From NCBI RefSeq assembly GCF_000715075.1, contig NC_134096.1, forward strand, positions 62,009,854 through 62,073,853: 64,000 nucleotides of DNA, given 5' to 3'. A program made the position numbers and the translations under genes. The notes beneath the pieces were generated by a model, which searched no databases, was not told the DNA's origin, and worked only from the letters and a program-made list of their open reading frames with translations. Numbering within the stretch: the first letter of the stretch is position 1; each line of letters starts with the position of its first letter. Positions 1-9,385 of this stretch are shown here, in pieces. The stretch comes from Nicotiana tabacum (Eukaryota > Streptophyta > Magnoliopsida > Solanales > Solanaceae).

Positions 1-2938
1 GACCCCAAATTTCCTCCGTAGGATGTCGTGATCGCACCTAGTCTTTAAGACTAGGTAAGCCTGTCAATGCGGAATAAAAATAGAAATCTGAAACATTACA
101 TAATTTACAATTCCCAAAACCTGGTAGAAATAAGTCACAAACTTCTAAAAATTTATCCTCAATGTCTCTATATATAGCAAGGTCTAAAGAAAATAAGGAA
201 GCAACACAATAATGATTGAAGGGGACTTCGGAGTGTGCGGACACTGGCAGATATACCTTGAAGTCTCCGTGTACAGGTAACTCACTGATGTCGGGGCTGG
301 TAAGGAGTACCTGGATCTGCAAAAAAAGATGTGCAGAAACGTAGTATGAGTACACCACAGCGGTACCCAGTAAGTGCCAAGCCTAACCTTGGTAGAGTAG
401 TGACGAGGTCAGGTCAGGCCCTACTGGAGAATAAATAATATCATGGAAAATGTTTTAAACAATATAATAGATAAAATGTCAATGGAAATGAATCAAGTAG
501 TATGTCACATTGAATTACACCAAAAACAATGGCAATAAATACCCCGTGGAAACAAAACAGAATTCTTCTCAACTTTTAAGAAAATCACAATAATAATCAG
601 AGGCAACTACGGCCACAAATCAATACCAACAAGGGAACTCCCGAGGTACCGCCTCGTAGTCCCAAATCATAAATAAATTCACAATATCTCATTTCTTTAT
701 CTCACCGCGGGTGCCTTCACAATTTATTTTAAAGAAAATATTTTTCTCGAAATGGCATCCCGCTTTATAGCCATCCTTATCACACCGCATGACTTCTAGT
801 AGTTCTCTCTAGTAGCCACGCGTATCAAGCCACCCTTATCTCACCGCATGCATTTCAATACCCAGACCTTAAACCACCGCATGCGTATCCATATCACAAT
901 ATATCACAATTTGCACCTCAAGTGCTCAAATAATTTAACTTGCCAAAATAATTCAATAACAATATTTTCTTACAATAAAGAGCTCATGGCTCATGCCAAA
1001 ATAAATCATCAATAATAGTTTTCTACAATAAAGAGCTCACGGCTCCATCACAATGAGTACAAAAATCTTACAAAAATATTTAGGAATAAATAATTCAGGA
1101 AAATAATATTTCAAACTCTTTAATACATTTCTTCAATATCAAATTTAAAAATGTCAAATACTTCACATTAATAATATTTAATTTAAAGAAAATCAACCTT
1201 CAAATAATGCACAGTATAAAAGAAACCAAATTTCAACTAAACAGATAAAACAATTAGCAGGAAAAGGTCAAACAAATTTAAAGTATATATCTCATATCAA
1301 TGATGAAAAATATAACAAGATAAAATAATTTAATAAATGCGCAATAGTGATCTATACAATTTAAAAACATAATCTTTCACATTTAGCCCGTGTACACACT
1401 CGTCACCTCGTGTACACGACTTTTAACACATTACAATTTATTACTTCAATACCAATCCTAGGAGAAATTTCTCCCACACAAGGTTAGACAAGTCACTTAC
1501 TTCGACTTGCTCCAATTTAACCAAGTATTATGCTTTTTTCTCGATTTTCCTACTCCGATCGACTCGTATCTAGTCATAATTAATTCGATACAGTCAACAA
1601 AAATTATAGGAATCAATTTCATAAGAAAATACTATATTTTTCACGTCTCGGAATCCGGCGAAACTAACAAAATCTGACAACCCATTCAATTACGAGTCCA
1701 ACCATACCATCTTCACTCAAATCCAACTCCATATCGAGACCGAAATCTCAAAAATTCGTTTCTATGAGATTTCTAAAAATTTCTCAAATTTCTATTTCAA
1801 AACACTAATTAAATGGTGAAAACAATGATATATTCGCGTATATTGACCAAATCCGAGTTTGAATCACTTACCCCAATGTATTTCCTTGAAAATATATCAA
1901 AATCGCCTCTCCTCAAGTTCCATTTCATCAAAAATGGCAAATGGGACGAAGTCCCCTGTTTTTATAACTTACATATCTGTCAAGGAGCCCGATTTTGACA
2001 GGGAGTTCGATTTTGACAGGCAGTCCGATTTTGACAGGAAGCCCGATTTTGACAGGCAACCCGATTTTGACAGCATTTCCAGCAGAAAAATTGCAGCAGC
2101 TAAGTCCCACTTTGGATCCGTTAACCATCCAAAACTCACCCGAGGCCCTCGTGACCTCAACCCAATACACTAGCAAGTCCTAAATCATCATACGGACTTA
2201 TTTGAAACCTTAAATCAAATCAAACAACGCTAAAATCACAAATCACACCCCTATTCAAGCTTAATGAAACTCAAGAATTTCCAACTTTTACATTCGATAT
2301 CGAAACCTATCAAATCAAGTCCGATTGATCTCAAATTTTGCACACAAGTCATAAATGACATAACGGAGCTGTAAAATATTTTAAAACTAGATTCCGACCC
2401 CGATATCATAAAGTCAACTCCCCGGTCAAACTTCCAAACTTAAATTCTTATTTTAGCCATTTCAAGTCTTATTTCACTACAGACTTCCAAATAAAATTCC
2501 GATCATGCTGCTAAATCCAAAATTATTATACGGAGTTGTTGGAATCATTAAAATTCTATTTCGGGGTCGTTTGCACATAATTCGACATCCGGTCACTATT
2601 TGAACTTAAATTTTTAATTTTTCATCAAAATTCCATATCTCGGGCTAGGGACCTCGGAAATTGATTTCGGGCATACGCCCAAGTCCCAAATCATGATACG
2701 GACCTACCGGAACTGTCAAAATATTGATCTGAGTCTGTTTGCTCAAAATGTTGACCAAAGTCAACTCAGTTTAGTTTTAAAGCTCTAATTCACATTTTAA
2801 TCCATTTTTCATCTAAAAACTTTCTGGAATATTTTACGGACTGCGCACGCAAGTTGAAGAATGATAAATAGTTCTTTTCGAGGTCTTATAATACAGAATT
2901 AATTATTAAATTTAAAGATAACATTTTGGGTCATCACA
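1..2938 (-). mobile_element. Large LTR (solo-LTR-like), left end cut by window
   Basis: Read on the minus strand the repeat starts TGTGATGACCC at 2938 and runs to the window edge, where only a few bases of the expected ...GTGACA end seem to be missing. It aligns in order with the repeat at 37849-40606: same start, a shared block at about 2640-2720 versus 38085-38135 (phrase GGGCGTATGCCCGAAATC), and a similar end with CTAGG and CGATCACG words. It also matches the 796-bp copy at 45287-46082, whose 5-bp target duplication shows that these are LTRs. There is no coding content. The attached internal region, if any, would lie left of base 1, so solo LTR versus element end cannot be decided. The assignment to a Gypsy chromovirus-like family is inference. 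Confidence 0.7.
1989..2073. repeat. 18-bp minisatellite inside the LTR
   Basis: About five head-to-tail copies of an 18-bp unit of the form CCGATTTTGACAGGMARY, with one or two changes per copy. The length is a multiple of three, so the array stays open in several frames on both strands and produces spurious short ORFs. Confidence 0.9.
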
Positions 2939-3218
2939 ATTGAGCCATTGGAACTTGTTTCGTTTTGTGTCCTTTTGAAATACGAAGGAGGAGAAACTTT
3001 TGGTCTTTGAATGTGTCAACAATGTTAGCCTTGCTATCTATCTAAATGTCTTACTATTTAAACTCTTAAATAATTAATTGCTCACCAGTAGTCGTCGCAG
3101 ATTGATCGTGATTAATATATTATTTTTTAATGATACTAGATATACTCCAATGATTTAAGAAAAGACAAACTAATTTTATATAAGTGAATGTGTCTTTGTT
3201 TATGGTTCTTTTATGGTA
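2939..3218. other. Unassigned AT-rich spacer
   Basis: Between the LTR-like repeat and the SINE. I see no coding potential, terminal repeats or RNA gene. Confidence 0.6.
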
Positions 3219-3434
3219 GACAAGAGTGGGTTGCTCTAGTGATGAGTACCCTCCACTTTCAACTAAGAGGTTGTGAGTTCGAGTCACCCCAAGAGTAAGG
3301 TGGAGAGTTCTTGGAGGGAGAGAACGAGGGTCTATCGGAAACAACCTTTCTATCCCAGGGTAGGGGTAAGGTCTGCGTACGCACTACCCTCTACAAACCC
3401 CACTAGTGGAATTATACTAGGTTGTTGTTGTTGC
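3219..3434 (+). mobile_element. TS-type SINE (tRNA-derived)
   Basis: About 216 bp flanked by the direct repeat TATGGTA (3212-3218 and 3435-3441). The head carries an A-box-like stretch (GCTCTAGTGATGAGTA) and a B-box-like stretch (GGTTGTGAGTTCGAGTC), the internal RNA polymerase III promoter of a tRNA-derived SINE. The body has the usual Solanaceae SINE words (GGGGTAAGGTCTGCGTAC) and the tail ends in GTTGTTGTTGTTG instead of poly(A), the hallmark of the tobacco TS family. It has no coding capacity and would move using a LINE reverse transcriptase. Confidence 0.9.
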
Positions 3435-3441
3435 TATGGTA

Positions 3442-4094
3442 AATAATCAAAATTAGCTTCTTCCAAATGTAATTCCTCCAACCCGTATAAAATCTCTAAT
3501 TGTTTTCCAATAAACAATATTTTTCTTGCATCTTTATATCCCTTTTAATAAAATTTTGATTTTTTTTAATCTTGAGGAAGAAGCTCACTCATTACATAGT
3601 GTGTTGTGTATGTTAATGATATATATAAGTACTATGAAGTGAGATAAAATATTAACATGCTTAAATTTTGTGAATATTTCAAAATATAAGTAGAAATAAT
3701 GTAGAGATTAAGATTAAACTCAATTCTACTCAAAGGTGATGATACTACAAAGAAAAATATAAAATTGAATAAAAGTAAAATAGCAATTCGATAACTTATG
3801 AGCTACAAGCCGTTCCATTATGTAATTCTCAAGTAGATAGAATAATTTAGGTAAACTTCATTTTGCAAAACACAAAAAATGCCCGTAGCTGCAAAAATAG
3901 ATTCAAAGGAGACAAAAATGTAGTAAACAATTATTAAAATTATGTCTTGAAGTGCTGGCTTCCAAAAGATCCAAAAGTTTTTAATAACTTAGATTCCCGC
4001 AACCTAAAATAAAGAAGAAGGCCTATGGATAGATCGTAAATTAAAAGTGAAAAAATATAAATGCATGCTTAAAGCTTATTTTTAATGGTTTTTG
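3442..4094. other. Unassigned AT-rich spacer
   Basis: No ORF, terminal repeat or RNA gene recognised between the SINE and the first Gypsy LTR. Confidence 0.6.
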
Positions 4095-4766
4095 TATACC
4101 CGGAAAGTCGGATATAGTTAAATTTATAAGTAATTCTAAGGATATGTGATATAGCTTGACATAAATCGTACGTAGAAGTGAAAATGTTTAGATTCTTGTC
4201 TATAAAAACGGGATATAAATTATTGAACAAGAAGATGGAGTATGCTGAGTAAAACAAACTCAAGAGATTTATTCTTCAATAAGAGAAGTAGTCCTTTGTT
4301 ACAATGTGTGGACATGCCCTGTGCTCACAAGGATTCCCCCTTTTATAGTAGAAGGATCTTACTTTATTTATAATAATAAAAAATATATAGTGGAGAACTC
4401 ATGAAGAATTGTCTCTTCCTCGATTCCCGCCAAGATTCTCTCCCCTAGTGCGGTTGCAACGACTTTTGTCTGCGAGCTCGATACTGGCTCGAGCTCGGTA
4501 TTGGGTTGAGCCCTCATCCTTGGTTCGAGTTTGACTTTCGAGGTGAGTGTTAATCGGTCTGTGCGTCTCCGACAACCTTCACATTGCCTTGTGGTTCGAT
4601 TTGGTCATGGGCTCGATAATGATACCGAGCCGATTCCTCGATCGGTCTTGGAGCTCGAAGCTTGTTTGTACTATCTTCAGAACTCGTCTCGAAGTCTCAC
4701 TTCGGTCGCTTACTATTCGAATTTGATCAAACGTACGAAGGCTGAAATCGATTTCGACCGTATACA
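4095..4766 (-). mobile_element. LTR of Tat-like Gypsy family 1 (minus orientation)
   Basis: A 672-bp LTR read on the minus strand, from TGTATACGGTCG at 4766 to ...GGGTATACA at 4095, so it has TG...CA ends. It matches the plus-strand LTR at 7581-8078 and the minus-strand LTR at 23558-24213. It contains the TATAAAAG box and AATAAA-like words seen in those copies. Next to its start (minus sense) is the polypurine tract, so this is the 3' LTR of a minus-oriented element whose antisense extra ORF follows. The outside base 5-mer (GTTTT, 4090-4094) does not match the flank of the 24213 LTR end (GAAAA), so the two need not belong to one insertion. Confidence 0.88.
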
Positions 4767-4782
4767 GATAGTCCCCTCATTT
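4767..4782 (-). other. Polypurine tract of family 1 element
   Basis: On the minus strand the bases just before the LTR read GAAATGAGGGGACTATC, then TGTATACGG. The G-rich purine run directly upstream of a 3' LTR is the expected primer for plus-strand DNA synthesis. Confidence 0.75.
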
Positions 4783-4969
4783 CTCAGGAAGAATGTGGTG
4801 AGAAGCGATATGATTTTCAACGGCTCGATCGGATTATAAGCTGACGTTTTCACTGGGCTTGATCATGACGTACGTGATTATTGTCTCGTCAATATAGTCT
4901 TTCAAGGTATTTAATGCATGTCAGACAGTGGTTGGCCACCGCTGATACTGAACCGCCACGGTATAAACC

Positions 4970-4977
4970 TATAAATA
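4970..4977 (+). promoter_or_regulatory. TATA box of the antisense extra ORF (copy 1)
   Basis: TATAAATA in the context ACCTATAAATAACCC, 119 bp before the ATG at 5096. The same box stands at 13427-13434 in front of copy 2. It points away from the LTR into the extra ORF, so the ORF seems to have its own promoter rather than using the LTR. Function inferred from sequence only. Confidence 0.55.
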
Positions 4978-5095
4978 ACCCTTCTATTTATCATTTACCA
5001 CTTTTACATCTTTTTCGCCGCTTGTAGAGCCACCTTCGCCAGCGTTTGGCACCATCAACCTTTCATCTTCCTTTGCTTTTATTTTTCTTATATCA

Positions 5096-7474
5096 ATGGC
5101 AAAAACTTCAAAAACTGTACCTCGAAAGGAGAAAGCTTCCTCTTCACGGCTGTCCAGCGACAAGGCACCAGTGGAGCCGCCTCCCCACGAGTATGTTCCT
5201 GGCTCATGTACTCTAAAGATCGATTTTAAGGTTGAAAATCCTTCGTCGGTTCCGAGTTGATGTGAGCATGTGTCGATGTACAAGTGCTCGATAACAGAGG
5301 GCCATCTCGAGGTTGTGACGAAAGACTGCAACTGGGGTCCCGAGGTTGTGTAGTAAATTCCCTCTCCCGAAGAGAGCATCATCACTCACGTGGAGGGTTT
5401 TTTAAGTATTTATACTTACCCCTTCATGTTGGGTCCCGTCGACCCAGTGATCAATGATTTTTGCAAAAGATATCAGGTCACCCTCGGTCAGATTCATCCT
5501 TCTCTATGGTGCATAGTTATCTTACTTCGCTTCTTCTCCAACAAGGCCGGGGGGCTGGATTTTACCCTAAATCACCTATTACGATTGTATCGGCCTCAAA
5601 TCTTTCGAGTACTAATCAGGCTCCATCGTCGGACAACGAAAGATTTAATGTCGAGCATTGACGAAGACAAGGATCGAGGTTGGATGGGCCGTTATATTCG
5701 GTTGAATACCCATGACCTTATCCCGGAAGAGGAGATGTTGTTCCCCGAGGAATGGAATTTTGACCGTAAGTGATTTTCATAAGGCGTTGCTTTTCGTATC
5801 TTTCTCTGATTCTATATGATTTCTCCCTCCGATATACAACTGCCCCTTGGATGCCACAAGTAGTACCCGACCTCGAGGATTGGGTTCGGAAGTTATCCTC
5901 GACTTCCTCTTATGCCGAGCACGCTTGGCGTGATTTGGCGAAAGGTAGGTGGGAGGCCAAGAATCACGATAAGGGTCACTTCTCATATTTTTCGAAATGT
6001 TCTTTATGCTCCATGCGTTACTGACTTCCTTTCATGCAGGCGTAACCAAGGATGTTGTTTTGAGGCCTTCGAGTGGTGAGGAAGGAACCAAGTCCCCGAT
6101 CCTAAAACCGGGGAAAGATAAAAAGAGAAAAGTTGTCTCTCGGTCAGAGGACCTCAAGCCCAAAACTCGAAGGGTGAGAAAGAAGGCAATCGCTCTTTCG
6201 ACGGACTCGGTCCAACGATTGAGAGAAGAAGAAGAAGAAGATGCTTTGGCTTTAGTGGTCCAATCCGCGAAAGCTATCGAGATTGCCAGACCTTCTGAGC
6301 CGATGATGGCTACACCGGTTGGGGCCGGTTCCGATACTACCAGTCTCGATCAACGCGACCCGATCGATTCGCTCGGGACCATGATATTGGGTCATTTGCC
6401 TTCTCTTCCGACCTTTTCTGAGGAGGCGTTAAAGGAAGCTCGCGAATTGAAGACCCCCGATATGGGCGGAGGCTCTGGTGTAGGAGATCCTTTTTGGGAT
6501 TGCTTTACTGGAGTCATTGATGCCTCCGATATTAGTGACGCTTCTCTTCTCCTAGAAGAGGCCCAACGTTTCATTTCTCGGGTAATAATTTTACTGCGCT
6601 AGGTTTCTTCGTTAATTTCTAAACCTGACTTGTGTTTTTTTCCTTCTATGTAGGCCATTAGGAAGTTTCGAGCCGACCTCAGTCAGTGTGAGGTCAAGCT
6701 TCAGAAGGTCTCGGGGAGAGAGATGCTCTGCGCCTTCTTTGTGGCCAAAAGGACGAGGTTATAAGGGGCCTCCAAGTAGAATTGGCTAAGGCTCGTGAAG
6801 AAGAGGCCGGACTAGATAAACAGGTGAGCCTCGTTCTGTTAGAGTATGGGTTTTCCCCGACTGTGGAAGCTAACCCTTCGTTATCTCAGCTGCAAAAAAA
6901 AGTTGAAATGATCGGGTTGCTTCGGGAAGAAGTCGATCAAATCAAGGCCGAATGTGATCGGTGGAAGGAGACTATCAACCGCCTAGCTGCAAAAAAAGAA
7001 ACTATCTTGGCCAAATTATCATCGGCCGATGTTCAGCTTCGAAGCGTCAAGCAAAGAGGTTCGGCTCAGGCCAAGAGGATCGAGGAGCTTGAAACAAGGC
7101 TTGCTGAGGCCAAGGCGGAGATTGAGTGTTCGAAAGTCATGCCGGACAAGTCTATTATTGTGTATCGAGCTGATGCTGAGGCTGCTCAAATGGAGGCAAG
7201 AGAGGAAGCAAATACTGCCGACACTCGAGCACATTGGGTTGTCAAACTTGCTAAGTGTCGATCTCGGAGGGAGACCATCGAGGAGATACACGCTCGAGGT
7301 TTTGATCTTGCTGAAGAGATAAAAAGGGCCAAAGAACTCGAAGCTGATGTTGAAGCCTTGGCTTCTTATGGCAACGATGATGATGATGATAATGATGGTA
7401 GCAAGAGCGGGTCCGATAACGGGGTGGAACTCGGTGGAGAAGATACCGCTCTCGATGATAACCTAGAAGCTTAG
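5096..7474 (+). pseudogene. Antisense extra ORF (aORF) of a Tat-like Gypsy element, copy 1
   Basis: The gene runs opposite to its element (LTR 4095-4766 is minus) from ATG 5096 to TAG 7474. I infer four exons: 5096-5765, 5861-5944, 6040-6581 and 6654-7474. The introns begin GTAAGT, GTAGGT and GTAATA and end in AG (the first acceptor is less certain). The first exon encodes a globular region (YTYPFMLGPVDPVINDFCKR, then LYRPQIF and DRGWMGRYIRL) that resembles the plant putative gypsy-type transposon domain (Pfam PF04195 from memory). Exon 3 is basic then Glu-rich. Exon 4 is a long coiled coil ending in an Asp-rich acidic tail. Compared with copy 2, an in-frame TGA near 5258 comes from CGA, and TAG TAA near 5350 replace TTG CAA. 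A 1-bp frameshift lies near 6716-6722. Function unknown. Additional, often antisense ORFs near the 3' LTR are known in the Tat lineage. Confidence 0.75.
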
Positions 7475-7580
7475 CCCTTAGCTTCTATGTTGCACTTATT
7501 CATGTAAACAATCTTTGTATATTTATACTAATATTTTTTTCTTTTACTGACTTACTTCTGCTTTCTTGCCTTGTGAAGAT

Positions 7581-8078
7581 TGTATACGGTCGAAATAAAT
7601 TTCGGCCTTCATACGTTTGATCGAGTTCGAATGGTAAGAAACCAAAGTGAGTCTTCGATACGAGTTCCGAAAATAGTACAAACAAGCTTCGAGCTCCAAG
7701 ACCGATCGAGGAATCGGCTCGGTATCATTATCAAGCCCATGACCAAATCGAACCGCAAGGCAACGTGAGCTTCGGCTCCACTATATATTTTTTATTATTA
7801 TAAATAAAGTAAGATCTCTCTACTATAAAAGGGGGAATCCTTGTAAGCATAGGGCAGGTCCACACATTGTAACAAAAGAATACTTCTCTTAATGAAGAAT
7901 AAATCTCTTGAGCTTGTTTTACTCAGCATACTCACTCTTCTTGTTCAATAATTTATATACCGTTTTTATAGCCAAGAATCTAAACATTTCCACTTCTACG
8001 TACGATTTATGTCAAGCTATATCACATATCCTTAGAACTACTTTTAAATTTAATTATCTCTGACTTTCCGGGTAAACA
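7581..8078 (+). mobile_element. 5' LTR of plus-oriented family 1 element
   Basis: It starts TGTATACGGTCG at 7581 and ends GGTAAACA at 8078, followed at once by the primer binding site. At 498 bp it is about 174 bp shorter than the 672-bp LTR at 4095-4766. The missing piece lies in U3, between CAAGGCAACGTG and CCACTATATA near 7767-7782. A polyadenylation-like AATAAA is at 7898-7903. The LTR begins exactly inside the 3' untranslated part of aORF copy 1. The intact counterpart of that site is GAAGATTTTATTC at 16111-16123, so the left border is a genuine integration site with AAGAT (7576-7580) as the likely left target duplication. Confidence 0.85.
7824..7830 (+). promoter_or_regulatory. LTR TATA box
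   Basis: TATAAAA in CTACTATAAAAGGGGG within the LTR, about 70 bp before the AATAAA. This is the arrangement expected for retrotransposon transcription initiation and polyadenylation within R. Confidence 0.6.
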
Positions 8079-8079
8079 G

Positions 8080-8097
8080 TTTGGCGCCCACCGTGGG
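8080..8097 (+). other. Primer binding site, family 1
   Basis: TTTGGCGCCCACCGTGGG starts two bases after the LTR end. A near-identical sequence follows the LTRs of the two other Gypsy families (24875 and 43342), which supports this reading. I do not name the primer tRNA. Confidence 0.8.
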
Positions 8098-8164
8098 CTA
8101 AGGGTAACAGTGGTTGTTTGATACAAATCTGCAATACACACCAGTTTACAACTTTGAATCAGCA

Positions 8165-9385
8165 ATGGCAAACCCTCGATTGATGGCTTTACCTATCGAC
8201 CACGAAGTCGACCTTCAAGATGAAACCAACAACTTGATACCCAGGGCTGGAAGGCCACTTAACGATGTCACTGATGCTCAAGTCAAAATACCTGAAATTC
8301 CAGTCGAAGTAGCGCTAGATGTCAATTCATAAGTGGCTCTTGAGGCGAACCAACATTCCGAACCGAAAAAAAGAATTCAGGGCGATACTCGATCCGTAGT
8401 TCGAGACACCCATAACGTGGAGAAGATCGGAGTCAGCTTATGGATGATCTTCGAGATGTTACAAGACCAGAAAATTGTGATAGCTCAGCTGCAGAGCCAA
8501 ACTCAGGTACAAAGCAGGTCGGATCCCAATCCGCTTCGAGAAATCACCCACAGAACGGAGCCATCCATAGTAAAGTCGAACGAGCAAGAATCGGGGACCA
8601 CTTTCGAAATAACTAAATTGCTCGAGGAACTCACAAAATGAGTCAAAGCTAAAGATAAAAAAGTAGAAACATATAATTCCAGGGTCGATCAGATCCGGGA
8701 GCTCCGCCAATGATAAAAGGGCTGGATTCGAAAAAATTCATACAAAAGCCTTTTCCCTCGAGCGCATCCCCAAAACGAATCCCCAAAAAATTTCGTATGC
8801 CCGAAATTCCCAAATATAACGGTACGTCCGATCCTAACAAACACGTCACCTCTTACACGTGTTCCATCAAGGGTAACGATTTGGAAGACGATGAGATCGA
8901 ATCCGTGTTATTGAAAATATACGGAGAGACCCTCTCGAAGGGAGCGATGATTTGGTATCATAACCTGCCACCAAATTCCATCGATATTTTTGCCATGTTA
9001 GCGGATTCGTTTGTAAAGGCACATGTTGGTGCCATAAAGGTTGCAACAAGGAAATCAGACCTCTTCAAAGTAAAATAAAGTGATAGTGAAATGCTGAGGG
9101 AGTTCGTGTCCCGATTTCAAATAGAGCGCATGGAATTGCCAGCGGTCACAGACGACTAGGCCATCCAAGCTTTCACCCAAGGGTTGAACGAGTAAAGTTC
9201 AATAGCATCATGTCGGCTGAAGCAAAATTTGATCGAATATCCAGCAATAACTTGGGCGGATGTACACAACCGATATGAATCTAAAATTAGGGTCGAAGAT
9301 GACCAATTGGGAGCTCCTTCCGGATCCATGCATCAGAACAGGACAGCTATTAAAAACCATAGGGACATGGTGTCGGATCGGGGTA
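8165..9385 (+). pseudogene. gag of plus-oriented family 1 element, broken
   Basis: The ATG at 8165 begins MANPRLMALPIDHEVDLQ. The capsid-type Retrotrans_gag domain lies at about 8780-9290 (GDDLEDDE-like helix, GAMIWYHNLPPNSID, then LREFVSRFQ). The frame is broken by stops at about 8330, 8640, 9076, 9160 and 9194 and by a frameshift near 8700. Where the minus-strand copy (21858-23546) can be compared, four of these stops are CGA to TGA, CAA to TAA (twice) and TGG to TAG. Just after the AIKN segment the sequence jumps to the end of reverse transcriptase, so the zinc knuckle, protease and most of RT are deleted (junction about 9370-9395). The protein cannot be made in full. Confidence 0.85.

Noticed and set aside
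1859..2183. Overlapping ORFs on both strands at the DFDRQ/GSPILT repeats
   Set aside because: They arise from the 18-bp minisatellite, whose length is a multiple of three, so several frames are open. No conserved protein and inside an LTR.
3219..3434. tRNA gene
   Set aside because: Has A- and B-box-like words but no cloverleaf; the TTG tail and target duplication identify a SINE.
5096..7474. Host coiled-coil gene between two elements
   Set aside because: A second copy lies at the same place in another element (13588-16010) and a related one in family 3, so it belongs to the retrotransposons.
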